64,000 bases of DNA from Viola odorata (Eukaryota > Streptophyta > Magnoliopsida > Malpighiales > Violaceae), in assembly GCA_963691705.1 (NCBI GenBank), contig OY829539.1, forward strand, positions 47,714,327 through 47,778,326, read 5' to 3'. The notes under the pieces were generated by a model. That model was not told the origin of the DNA. It made no database searches and saw nothing but the letters and a program-made list of their open reading frames with translations. How positions within the stretch are numbered: the stretch's first letter is position 1; each line of letters starts with the position of its first letter. The position numbers were made by a program, and so were the translations under genes. Below, piece by piece: positions 11,145 through 21,400 of the stretch.

Positions 11145-12274
11145 GAGGGAGAATTCGGTTTCTTCATCAGAGGAGTCATCTTCATTTGCAAAGAAGCATA
11201 AGTTGGATATTTCTTCTTCTCCATCCGATTGGGATTGGTTGCTTTCTTCTTCACTATCATCATCCCAAGTTGTAGCTTTAGAGCTCTTCTAGGATACCTA
11301 CGAGAATCCTTTCCATCTCTAAAGCCTCTTTTCTCAAACCTTTTCTTCTTATCAAGGTTAGGACATTCACTCTTAACATGTCCTGGTTTTTCACATCCAA
11401 AACAAACAACACTATCATTTTTAAATTTGGATTTAGAAGAGTTAGAATGCTCACCTTGATACCTTTGCTTCTTCTCATTGTTTTGCCAAAATTTCTTGAA
11501 GTTTCTAGCAAGGAGAGCTAAGGACTCAAGGTCATCTTCATCTCCTTGAGCCTTGCTAACAAAAGCTACATTGTTGCTCTTGACATTTTGCACTTCCAGT
11601 TCACCCATTTTGAGTTTGTACTCAAATGCCATAAGAGAGCCAACAAGTTGAGAAAAGGTAGGTCTCTTTTCAAGCTCATCAAAAATAGAAGTCTTGGCAT
11701 TCCAAGAGTTAGGTAAAATACTAAGAAGTTTTCTTACCATCTCCTCATCACTAGGAGTCCATCCAAGATTTCCCATAGCATTGCAAATATTTTGAATTCT
11801 AGTGCTTAAATCATAAATAGACTCACCACTCTTCATACCTAGTAATTCATACTCACGCTTGAGTGTGTTGAGTCGAATGGTTCTTACTTGAGGAGTGCCT
11901 TCATGTGTTGTCTCCAAAGTTTGCCAAACATCTTTAGACAATTTACAAGCACTAACACGATTAAATTCGTTAGGTGAAATTGCACAAAATAAAGCAAACC
12001 TTGCCTTGTCTTCACTTTGCTTTCTTGCAATTGATCTGACTGGCCATCTAGCAAATGGAAGAGGTTTTGTTGATCCATCTTCAGCAGCTGGTTCCATGGG
12101 AGTATCAAATCCATGTAGGACACAATCCAACATAATTTGATCTTGTCCCCCTAGGAAGGCTAACATCTTTGTCTTCCATTGCAAATAGTTGTTCCCATCA
12201 AGATAAGGTGGACGGTTGAGTGCAGCACTCTCTTTGTGAACATATAGTCCCTCTTGAGCCATTTGATCTTGCAC
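11024..12274 (-). pseudogene. gag: copia gag, 5' part, frame-disrupted
   Basis: The frame starts 48 bases inside the 5' LTR and encodes a capsid/nucleocapsid precursor. Motifs include NRPPYLDGNNYLQWKTKM near residue 20, the UBN2-type capsid region, and one zinc knuckle CFGCEKPGHVKSEC (CX2CX4HX4C) near residue 285. After about 11285 this frame runs into low-quality sequence. The acidic Ser/Asp/Glu-rich continuation and a second zinc knuckle are in another frame (10488-11144). One base therefore appears to be missing near 11285, since no slippery heptamer for programmed frameshifting is evident. Confidence 0.8.
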
Positions 12275-12308
12275 TTGAGGCGATTAAACCTACAAAATAA
12301 GTGACCTT

Positions 12309-12320
12309 GCTCCGCTACCA
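12309..12320 (-). other. Primer-binding site of the copia element
   Basis: The minus strand reads TGGTAGCGGAGC, two bases inside the 5' LTR. It resembles the common plant copia site TGGTATCAGAGC complementary to initiator methionine tRNA, with substitutions in the middle. Confidence 0.75.
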
Positions 12321-12322
12321 AT

Positions 12323-13513
12323 TGATAAAACGGCCTAGAGGGGGGGTGAATAGGCAAATAAAATTCTAACACAAAATGTAAGGAAATTGAGTGCGGAAAT
12401 AGAATGTAAAAATACAAGGATATATAGTGGTTCCAATTCCTCAAAGAATTGTACTCCACTACCTAAGAGCTCCCCCCTTAGGATTTTGAACAACGACCAC
12501 TTCGTTATTACCTTGAGTTTTTACGGGTTCAACTCAAACCTTACACCTTGGTTTTTCCGGGCTCAACCAATAAACCTTTCACCTTGGTTTTTGCGGGCTC
12601 AACCAATAAACCTTACACTTGGTTTTCACGGGTTCACCAACAACCTTACAATGTGATTTTTTCGGGCTCAATCACAACCTATCACAAATAAGATTCTAGA
12701 CAAGAGAATTGTGAAATGGCAACACAAATTGGTGTACAAATAAACTATGTATGATTCAATAATCAACACCAATAAATGAACAAGAATACCTCAGTAGAAA
12801 GCTTAAAACTTACTTGAAAATTCGACGCAAGAATGAGTAAAATCGGATGAGTGAAGCTTGCATTATGAAAATTTGAATTTGTAAGCTTTGCAAAAATTCA
12901 GATTTTGGCTTTGAAAAAGGATGAGAGCTTTCTTGAGTTTATGATTGTGTTCTTGTGTTTCTTTTTTTGTTCTAACTCATCTAAGATGAGTATTTATAGA
13001 GTAGAAAGAGTAGAAGGTCGGACATGAGAGAATGGGTTTCAAACTAGCCGTTTTTAGTGGGAAAACTAGCTGTTAGAGCTTGTCCCCTGTACGGGGCGGT
13101 ATGCCGCCAGACACCAAGGTGCTGGGGCGGTATGCCGCTAGCTTCGCTTCGGAAAACCATTTAAATTGCCGACTCTGGCGGTATGCCGCCAGACACAACC
13201 CATTCCTGGTGGTATGCCGCCAGGAACAAAATGTCCCATAACTCGAGTCTTAAAAATCGTTTTCGTGTAAAACCTTTTTGAAAACTTTCCTTGAGGTATC
13301 TTGAACATAAATCAAGTGCTAATTTGAATCATACTTACATGATTAAAGTCCTAATGTACACTTGATCTTCTAGCTTGCGATATCTTGATTTGTTGCCTCT
13401 TATGCGTTCGATCGCAAACTACACACACTTTAACTTCAAATTGCATTAGTATTATTAATTAGTTTGTGTGTCTAAAATCATCAAAACAAGAGTAAGTTGC
13501 CCTTGGGCTAATA
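12323..13513 (-). repeat. 5' LTR of the copia element
   Basis: Matches the 5756-6947 LTR throughout. The outer terminal dinucleotide is mutated (TA instead of TG on the minus strand, at 13512-13513). TATA box near 12986-12995 on the minus strand drives transcription toward gag. Confidence 0.92.
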
Positions 13514-14035
13514 GTCATCAGCATTCCCATGCAATGGATGGGTGGCCTGATGGTCCATATTAGAATTATCTCAATGAGTCGTACCACCGTCTGTTTATCA
13601 GAACTAGGACGGACTTAGGAAGCTTTATATGATTTATCAGGCTCTTGTTGATGAAGTTTACAGTAGTAATTTGTATTCCGTTTGAGTATCTGCATTGTTA
13701 GCTGTACAAATATACTAACAGAGTTTGCTAACTTTTGTTAGATTCCTTTAAGAATGTTAAGGATAATGAAGATATTAAAAATAAAGGTAAGGAGAAAATG
13801 ACAATATTAAAGATAATAACAGTGATACCTTAGGGGAATAAACAAGGAACTCATTCATTGTTCTAGTCCTGTTTGATTCCTTGCATTTGAAGAAGAATGA
13901 CATATCGTTGGAGACCTTTGCGATGATGAGAGGATGGCCATATGATATTATGAAGACTGTCCATGCGAGGTAGATATTCACACCCAATATAATTATGAGA
14001 GTTTTAACCTTTCTTCAACCCGTAGCATCACTTTG

Positions 14036-14790
14036 AAGCTTAATAACGCCCAGTTAACATCAATATCTCCCATCGATGTCTTCATAAGAATTGTAGCCCT
14101 TTAAATTATCTTCAAATAGATCTATCATACATAAAATTATGAGAGCTTATGAAAAAGATATGATTTTTTTACCGAAACTCCATGCAGCTGCCCAGCGATG
14201 CACAACCCGGAATCACAAACCCGAAACCCGGAACTTTGAAGCACAATAACTCCCAGTTAACGTCGATATCTCACTTAGAAGTCTCATAAGAATTGTAGCT
14301 CTTCCAATTATCTTAAAATCGAGCTATCATACACAAAATTCGGAGCTCATATGTAACAGATATGATTTTTTTACCGAAACTCCATACAGCCTCGGAATCA
14401 AATCACAACTCGGAATCAAATCTCAACCCGAGAACACCAACCCGGAATCAAATCACATCTCGGAATCAAATCTCAACCCGGAATCAACTCACAACCCGGA
14501 ACTGAAATCACAAACCCGGAACTGAAATCACAACCCGTAATCAAATCACAACTCGGAATCAAATCACAAACCCGGAATAAAATCTCAACCCGGAATCAAA
14601 TCACAACCCATAATCACTTCGAAGCTCAATAAATCCCAGTTAACGTCGATATCTCCCTTCGACGTCTTCATAAGAATTGTAGCCCTTCCAATTATCTTCA
14701 AATTGAACTATTATATAGAAAATTCTGGGCATGTATCCAAAAGATATGATTTTTTTCGTGAACTCTAATATAACTGCCCAGCAATCCGGG
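14036..14790. repeat. Internal tandem repeats of the LARD-like element
   Basis: Three diverged copies of a roughly 150-bp unit start near 14040, 14246 and 14628. Each runs from a CCCAGTTAAC core through ATAAGAATTGTAG to AGATATGATTTTTTT. Between the second and third copies (about 14390-14610) is an array of about ten short units built on CCCGGAATCAAATCACAA. No coding potential is seen. Confidence 0.8.
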
Positions 14791-15343
14791 GTACTGTTCA
14801 TCCGGATCTTGTTTACATTATTCCGGATACTGTTCATCCGGATCTTTACCTTTAAGGAAAATCTGAGATCTTTCTTCTGGATCTTTCTTTCCTTTGGAAT
14901 AGCCATTAGCTTTCCTTTCCTATTACCTTGTTATTCCAATCAAATTCTTGCCCAAATCACTTACTGTAGCCGATCAAATTCAATAATTCTTCCCAAATTC
15001 AATAATTAAAGATTCCTCAACCTTCCAATACACAACCCCAATTTAATTAACTGGATGAACTCATCCTCCTTCCTCAATCTTTCTTTTATTGTTTGCAGTG
15101 ATGACCATAAATAATGGATGATAATTATACTCATGGTTGGCTGAATACAATGATGATGATCATGATTTCTCTCCCTCTTCTCCTTCCTTTCCAGACCTGA
15201 TCCTTTTTCCTTAGAGGTGCAGCAGTGGTGGCTATGAATCTTGATTGAACACCATGTTTGATGATGAGTTAATGAGAGGAGAGCCTTTGGTATTAAGGAA
15301 ATCTCACTTAATCATCCAAAACCTCTCAATGAAAGCACCAATT

Positions 15344-15745
15344 TGATAATCCTCGGACCCGGGGTGAGGATAATTCTGTGAATCTGAGATCTTCACCACC
15401 ACCATAGCAGCTGCTATACCTGCACAACGCCGGAGGGGGTCCCCGGCGCAAGTACTCCGATGCTTAAGTCAGTATAAGGATAAATATGAGGGTTTAAGGG
15501 AGTGAAAGAAGGGAGAGAGAGAGTGAAAAGAGGGTGTGGCAGAGTCTCTGCTATGTGTGGGCTTATCTTCGCTTGTCTTTACCTTTGCCTAAAAGGGGTA
15601 TTTATAGGCACTTGAGGTGGGTGCTTGGATATACCGGGTGTGGGATTAGGCACCATCTGGTAGGTGGGACCCTCCTCGCTGATGTCGACCACATTCCCGG
15701 TACCCTAAGACTAAAATACCCAAAAGGGTCTGTTTTGGATTATCA
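15344..15745 (-). repeat. 5' LTR of the LARD-like element
   Basis: Upstream LTR in the minus orientation, with perfect terminal inverted repeats TGATAATCC/GGATTATCA. A minus-strand TATA box (TATAAATA) lies near 15597-15606. The candidate primer-binding site follows at about 15322-15341. Confidence 0.85.
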
Positions 15746-15802
15746 GTTAGAAGGAAGAACTGTCATAATGCTCTATTTAACTCGATTGTAAATTTTATTT
15801 AA

Positions 15803-16137
15803 GGTTTAAATCCAAAAAAGGCACCTGTACATGAATTGATTGACTCATTTGGTACCTCTACTGAAAAAACGGTTTAAAAGGCACTTGTACTTCTTACGTA
15901 TGACACATTTGGCATCTCCCACGAACGGCGTCACCATTCCTCCGTTATCCGCTGACGTGGCGCGCCACATGGCATGCCACGTCATAAACATGATGACGTG
16001 GCATGCCACGTGGCAAATCTGACCCGAATCACGCTGAACCGGGTCTGGACACGGATCATTTATTTGGGTCGTGAACGACGCGTCATCCACTTCACTTCAT
16101 AAGAGTGAACGAGGCGTCGTTCACTCTTTATTCTTTT
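15803..16137 (+). repeat. Left TIR of the Pack-MULE
   Basis: Inverted copy of 17936-18319. It holds overlapping palindromes at about 15954-16015 (GACGTGGC/GCCACGTC units) and the CGACGCGTC motif near its inner end. Confidence 0.85.
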
Positions 16138-16375
16138 CTTTTCTTCATTTTTCTTTATTTTCTCATTCTCATGCCCAAACATCAAACCCTAATTCTCTCC
16201 CCTACATTCAACGCCTCCTTCTTTGCACAAACATGCACTTGAGAAAACAAATTAGAAACCCAAAATCAAGAAATGCAAGAACATTTTTGAAAAAAATTGG
16301 CAATCTTCTTGCCTGGGCTACTTCCACAAAAGCTAAGGAAAGGGTTTTAATTTGTGGGATTGAGAGAGATTGGGA

Positions 16376-16516
16376 TATATAATATACCAATTCCTCGGCT
16401 AAATCGATGGCTGCTTGTTGATAGGCAATCTTCTTGCCTAGGCTACTTCCACAAAAAACACCAATCCTCTTAAACCTCGACGACGACGACGACTTTCTTG
16501 CATCTAATTCTTCCAA
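16376..16516 (-). pseudogene. Captured LOG (cytokinin phosphoribohydrolase) N-terminal fragment
   Basis: The frame encodes a Ser-rich leader followed by RFKRIGVFCGSSLGKK and YQQAAIDLAEELV. This matches the start of LOG-family enzymes, which release active cytokinin from nucleotide precursors; the family usually has RFKRICVFCGSS and a similar helix. The fragment ends about where LOG exon 1 ends, and the catalytic PGGxGTxxE region is absent, so it cannot be an active enzyme. A 33-bp part of it (16423-16456) recurs in direct orientation at 16298-16331. It lies between the TIRs of the Pack-MULE. Confidence 0.75.
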
Positions 16517-17064
16517 GCAAGCATGAGAGCAGAGTAAATACTCTCATCCCTTCACTGTATTTCTTCCCCTTTTCTTTACTTGCCTGTTGGTTTGTTATTT
16601 TTGTTGCATAAATTTGCAGGTTGGTTTTTGGTATTGACAGGGGTGGTGAGCGAGGGTGATTGTGGCGGTGGCGATGGGTATTTGTTTCGGGTTTGAGGAG
16701 GAGGTGCGGCGGCTGTCGACGTTGGGTGGTCTGGTGGCTGTGGCGGAGATTGGAGATGAAGAGAGGGTGATTGGCGAAAAGATGAATTCGGCTTTAATTT
16801 GGGATTGGAGTTAATTGCAGGAGGATTGATTGGAAATTGCAGAGGGATTTAGGATTGGAATTGATTTTTGTAGAGGTTTTGGGTTAAATTGCAGAGGTTT
16901 TGGGTGTTGCTCTTCGTGAGTAGCAAGAGTGGCCTTGCTGTAGTCTTCGTCGCGTTTCTGTTTCGTCAATCTAAGATCAGTTGATCTTCTGTCTTCTGTT
17001 TTGCTGCTGTTCTGTTTTGCTGTAACTGCTTGTCTGTGAGCGTTGTGCTGCAGCAGCGTCTGTA

Positions 17065-17313
17065 TTGCTGGTCATGTTCTTCCATGCTGATCACAGTGTG
17101 GTTGGTGGTGATCTCCAGAAATACTGCAAGCGCTTCCATGCGAAGATTTCAATTTCTGCAAAAGGAGAAGGAAGCTTGGCTAAATGGAACTGTGACTATG
17201 AGAAGGTGAGCGATGACCATGAAGTTCCTCACATCATTAAGGATTTTGTGGCCAAGAACTTCGTTGAGGTTGATGAACTTCTCAATCAGGCATTGTGGCC
17301 ATTTGCCATCTAA
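17065..17313 (+). pseudogene. Captured MLP/Bet v 1-type C-terminal fragment
   Basis: An 82-residue frame contains HSVVGGDLQKYCKRF, KGEGSLAKWNCDYEK and a closing helix FVEVDELLNQAL. This is the pattern of the last exon of major-latex-like proteins (Bet v 1 fold, hydrophobic ligand binding), which are about 150 residues long. Only the C-terminal half is present. Sequence after the stop (17314-17460) looks like an associated 3' UTR, suggesting that a terminal exon with its UTR was captured. Any transcript would come from a promoter in the element. Confidence 0.7.
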
Positions 17314-17499
17314 ATCTGTGTTTCTGGTGGTTTTTTTTATCTTTTATTATGGTGTTTAAACCTTAAATAATGTGGAGGCCTGCTCTGCAATTGTCTATGT
17401 TCTTCTTCTTTACTACTTTCGTACTTTGGGTCTATATATTTTGCCATCTATTTATGTCTTTTTATGAGAAATATTAAATACTGAATTGAAATTTTAAGA

Positions 17500-17935
17500 G
17501 AGAAATATTATTTTTTCTAAATATTTAGATTAATTACATTATTTTTGTAAATTTTTAGATTAATTATATTATTTTTTGAATTTTTTAAAATTAATTAAAT
17601 TATTTTTTCTAAATTTTTAAATTAATTAAACTATTTTCTGAAATTTTAAAATTAATTTCATTATTTTCTGAATTTTTAAAATTAAAATTAAGGAAAAAGG
17701 TTTTTAATAAAATGAATATGATTAGTTATAATTAAATTCTTTTTTGCTTAAAACGTTGTTGACTAAAGGAAAACAAAGAAAATAGACATTGGAGTTTTTA
17801 GATTAATTATATTATTTTTTGAATTTTTTAAAATTAATTAAATTATTTTTTCAGAATTTTTTAATTAATTAAACTATTTTTTGAAATTTTAAAATTAATT
17901 TCATTAATTTCTGAATTTTTAAAATTAAAATTAAG
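17500..17935. repeat. AT-rich direct repeat inside the Pack-MULE
   Basis: A block of about 150 bp made of TTTTTAGATTAATTA, TTTTTTGAATTTTT and AAAATTAAAATTAAGGAAA motifs occurs at about 17535-17700 and again at about 17795-17940, ending against the right TIR. Confidence 0.7.
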
Positions 17936-18319
17936 GAAAAAGAATAAAGAGTGAACGACGCGTCGTTCACTCTTATGAAGTGAAGTGGAAGACGCGTCGT
18001 TTACGACCCAAATAAATGACCCGTATCCAGACCCAGTTCAGTGTGATTCGGGTCGGATTTGCCACGTGGCATGACACGTCATCATGTTTATGACGTGGCA
18101 TGCCGCGTCAGCGAATAACGGAGGAATGGTGACGCCGTTCGTGGGAGGTGTCAAATGTGTCATTCGTAAGAAGTACAGGTGCCTTTTAAACCGTTTTTTC
18201 AGTAAAGGTGTCAAATAAGTCAATCAATTCATGTACAGGTGCCTTTTAAACCGTTTTTTCAATAGATGTGCCAAATGAATCAATCAATTCATGTACAGGT
18301 GTCTTTTTTTATTTAAACC
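17936..18319 (-). repeat. Right TIR of the Pack-MULE
   Basis: Inverted copy of the left TIR, longer because a 76-bp unit ending in CATGTACAGGTGCCTTTTAA is duplicated at about 18160-18310. Confidence 0.85.
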
Positions 18320-18470
18320 TTTAATTTAACTAGGCTTCAAGCTAATTAAAAAGAGAGCATATGCTTCCCAAATTGAAAACGGATTGGCGGTTAGGCTTTC
18401 CAATTGGCGGGAAGGTTCAAACCACTCCGAAAGAAACAGAGAGTGCGTGACGCGTGCGATCCCGAAACAA

Positions 18471-21400
18471 ATGGCAAACAAGCTCATACCCGAGATGGGG
18501 CTGCCGAAACATCTCGCCAACGTCTTCTCCGCTCGGAACATCGTCACCGCCAAAGTAAAACTCCGGCACATTCCATTCTTCTTAAATTAGTTCGTATTTT
18601 CAATCCATTCACTTACATCATTTCCTTTCTCGATTTTCATCTCTACCTCAAACTGTTCGGGTTCAGGACGCCCTCTCTTCGAATTGATGGAGCTCCTAGA
18701 CGTGGGCCTGAAAGATGTCAAATCGGCCATACAACACATCAGTGCCGTCGTATCTCCTCCCTACCAAACTGTACCATCTAATAATTTATCTCCCATCTTC
18801 TCTTTCCCTAGCAATTGAAAAGAAAAATTGTATGATTTTTTTTTCTTGTGTTTGCAGGCGCTATTGTTGATGGAGCATCGGCTACGAAACGACTTGTTTG
18901 GGGGGGCATTTCCCTACGGGGTTGAAGGGTTTGGATGATGCTTTGTCCGGTGGGATACCGTTTGGTGTTTTGACGGAGTTGGTTGGCCCAGCTGGGATTG
19001 GCAAAACACAAGTATGATATGGTTCGATATGATGTCTACCCTCATTTGGTCTGTTTTTCTCGAATTGATTGCTTTGTGCGCATATTGTTTTGCAATGGAT
19101 TTTGACAGTGGAATAACTTGTTTTTATTGCAGTCTTGCCTAAAGATTGCGCTGTTGGCTTCACTGCCAACAACTTATGGGGGTTTAGATGGGCAGGTTAT
19201 ATATATTGATGTAGAATCGAAATTTAGTTCAAGAAGGTAGTTACTGCTCTTTCATTTTGTACTCTTACTTTAAGGACTGTGACTTCATTTTGCTTTCAAT
19301 CTTTTGCAAGATTCTTTCTGATTATACTGCTTTTTGTTCTTAGGTTGATAGATATTGGAGCAGCCAGTTTCCCAGAAATCTTCAACACCAAGGGAATGGC
19401 ACAGGAGGTGTGGAGAGAGTTTCTAGAATTAACCCTTACTTTGTTGCTTCGTAGACTTCGCTTGAATTAAAAGGGCCGGTCTTCTCTTGTATTGCAGATG
19501 GCCGGTAGGATCCTTGTTTTGCGGCCAACATCACTTTCTGAATTTACTGAGAGGTGTGAATCAAGAAAACCTTTATTTAGGCTTTAGAATGAGTAACGCT
19601 GCTGCATACATCTCATGGATGCAAGGTAGCCTAATATATGACAAGTGAAATAACTTTGGCATTTGGTTAACCTTTCATATATGACTAGCCTAGCCGAGAT
19701 TCTCCCAGAGTTGACTAGGTCTTGTCATTATGCTTAGCATCATAAGAGGACTGTGAAACAGTTTGTTCTTTTCACTTCCAAGTTTCGCGAGATCATGGTA
19801 GTTTGACTATTATTTTGCTGGTGCAGATTGGATAATACCACTTGCTACATGGACACACACATCATATTGGGTTGCTTAATTTCATCCCTGAACAGTGCCT
19901 AGATTTCCTGTTAGTCTTTAATGTTATTGCTTGCATTTTCTGCACAATCAGTTAAATGACTAATCTTGTAAATATTGATTTATTAACAGTTTGCAACAAA
20001 TAAAGATTTCACTCCTCCAACACCAAGTGAAGTTGTTGGTTATTGATAGCATGGCTGCTCTTGTTTCAGGGTATGTTTTTCACTTCTGTATCTAATGTTG
20101 ATGTCAACCTAGGCTACCCAAAAAAGAGAAAGTTCTTCACAAATGAGCGAGCATTCTGTAATAATTTGTATATTCACAGTTGAGTATAACGTTACACGAC
20201 TTGGTGAAAAACCTACAAAATTGTGGCATAAAAAATTCATATCTGAGTGAATAAACCTTCAGAGATCCAGCTTGATCTTGGACATTATTTAGCATTACAT
20301 GTTTAATGACATTGATCTTCCCCCCTTTAATACCTTGGACCACTGACAGCATTTTCCTTTCTGTTGGTTGCCACCACTTCATTTGGAGTGATAGGCCTGG
20401 TTAAGTGCTTTATGGTTCCTTTTGTTCTTGTGTGTGCAAGCATGTGGAAGTATAAGAGATGGTAACTTGATGCAGAGGTCTTTGAGCTTTTTACTAACTT
20501 GAGAAGTGCATAAAAGAGTTTCTCTTTCATTCTCTGAGCGTAAATAGATGGCTAATGATATCTAATTAGACCATTAATTCAACTTATTTATCTTGTTGGC
20601 TTTGTTACTATTAATGCAATGGTCACCTATGTTTTGCTTAGGGAATATGACAAAGAGGGTACCAAGCAGCAGTCATTGGGTTGACACATTTCCTTCATTA
20701 AGTAAGAAGCTTATCTTTACTTAGTGTAATACTTCTTCAGTAGTTATTTCTTTTTGGCTCAAGTGGTAGTACTATTTTAGTTTCCTTCATAATATCTAGG
20801 TCCCTTGCTGAATTTTCACGAATTCCTGTTGTTGTCACAAACCAAGTGAGATCACAGAGTGATGAAGCCTGCCAGTACTCTTTCCAAGGTATCAAAGCAA
20901 AATACGTACATAAAAGCTTCCACTCAATTTGTTGTCGTTACATAGTTTTTGTTTCCTGCAGGAGACAGCACTTCTGGAAAGCTAGGGGATACTGATCAAT
21001 ATGATTCTCATCTTGTTGCTGCTTTGGGGAATCATTGGGCTCATGCTGTGACCATCCGTATTGTGCTTGAAGCTATATTAGGTTAGCATAACACTTGATA
21101 TGCCTTCTATTGAGCTTTAGCTACCATGAAGCAACTGTTGCTCTTGATTGGAATTGATGTGCTTTTCTTGAGTTTGTTGGGATGAATTGATGTGCATTTT
21201 TTATACTATAAATATGGAAACTGTACTTGATTTTTTCCGCCCTAAGATTTCATACCAAATAAGAATGGATTGCACAAAAGTTACTGATTTGAGTTTATTC
21301 TTCTAATAATTGAACTGTTGGAAGCTATGAGATGCCTTGATTTCTTTCATATTGAGCCTTTGCAGCATTTATATTAATCAGAAAACAAATTGACAATGTT

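Larger units (their letters stand above)
5756..13513 (-). mobile_element. Ty1/copia LTR retrotransposon, SIRE-like, young
   Basis: A 7.76-kb element in minus orientation. LTRs of 1192 and 1191 bp (5756-6947 and 12323-13513) differ at roughly 15-20 positions by my eye count. It has 5-bp flanks GTTAT and GTCAT (one mismatch), a primer-binding site TGGTAGCGGAGC (minus strand, 12309-12320, close to the initiator-Met tRNA type) and a polypurine tract at 6949-6961. The coding order is gag, protease, integrase, reverse transcriptase, RNase H, as in copia elements. Pol is a full open frame, but gag has a one-base frame disruption and two stop codons separate it from pol. It lies inside the LARD-like element 4424-15745. 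The SIRE-like assignment is inference from the protease and gag style. Confidence 0.92.
4424..15745 (-). mobile_element. Non-coding LTR retrotransposon (LARD-like), split by a nested copia
   Basis: Two direct repeats of 431 and 402 bp (4424-4854 and 15344-15745) begin TGATAATCC and end in a match to GGATTATCA, so each LTR has short inverted ends. The whole is flanked by the identical 5-bp sequence GTTAG at 4419-4423 and 15746-15750, an intact target duplication. A TATAAATA box on the minus strand in each LTR, and a candidate primer-binding site TTGGTGCTTTCATTGAGAG directly inside the 15344 LTR (minus strand), set the orientation as minus. Without the copia insertion at 5756-13513 the element is about 3.56 kb. 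I find no gag or pol motif in the remaining interior (4855-5755 and 13514-15343), so it would depend on proteins supplied in trans. Confidence 0.85.
15803..18319. mobile_element. Pack-MULE with long terminal inverted repeats
   Basis: Left TIR (about 15803-16137) and right TIR (about 17936-18319) are inverted copies over more than 300 bp. Shared blocks include AGGCACCTGTACATG, CGGTTTAAAAGGCAC, GACGTGGCATGCCACG and GAGTGAACGACGCGTCG. The right TIR carries an extra 76-bp unit in tandem. Long TIRs without transposase but with host gene fragments inside define a Pack-MULE. Captured pieces are a LOG fragment (minus strand) and an MLP/Bet v 1-type fragment (plus strand). Flanking DNA is AT-rich, so a 9-bp target duplication cannot be fixed; TTTATTTAA/TTTAATTTA is a possible degraded pair. 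Confidence 0.85.

Noticed and set aside
14036..14790. Array of short repeats as a possible CRISPR-like array
   Set aside because: Units are contiguous and degenerate with no unique spacers, and the genome is a plant.
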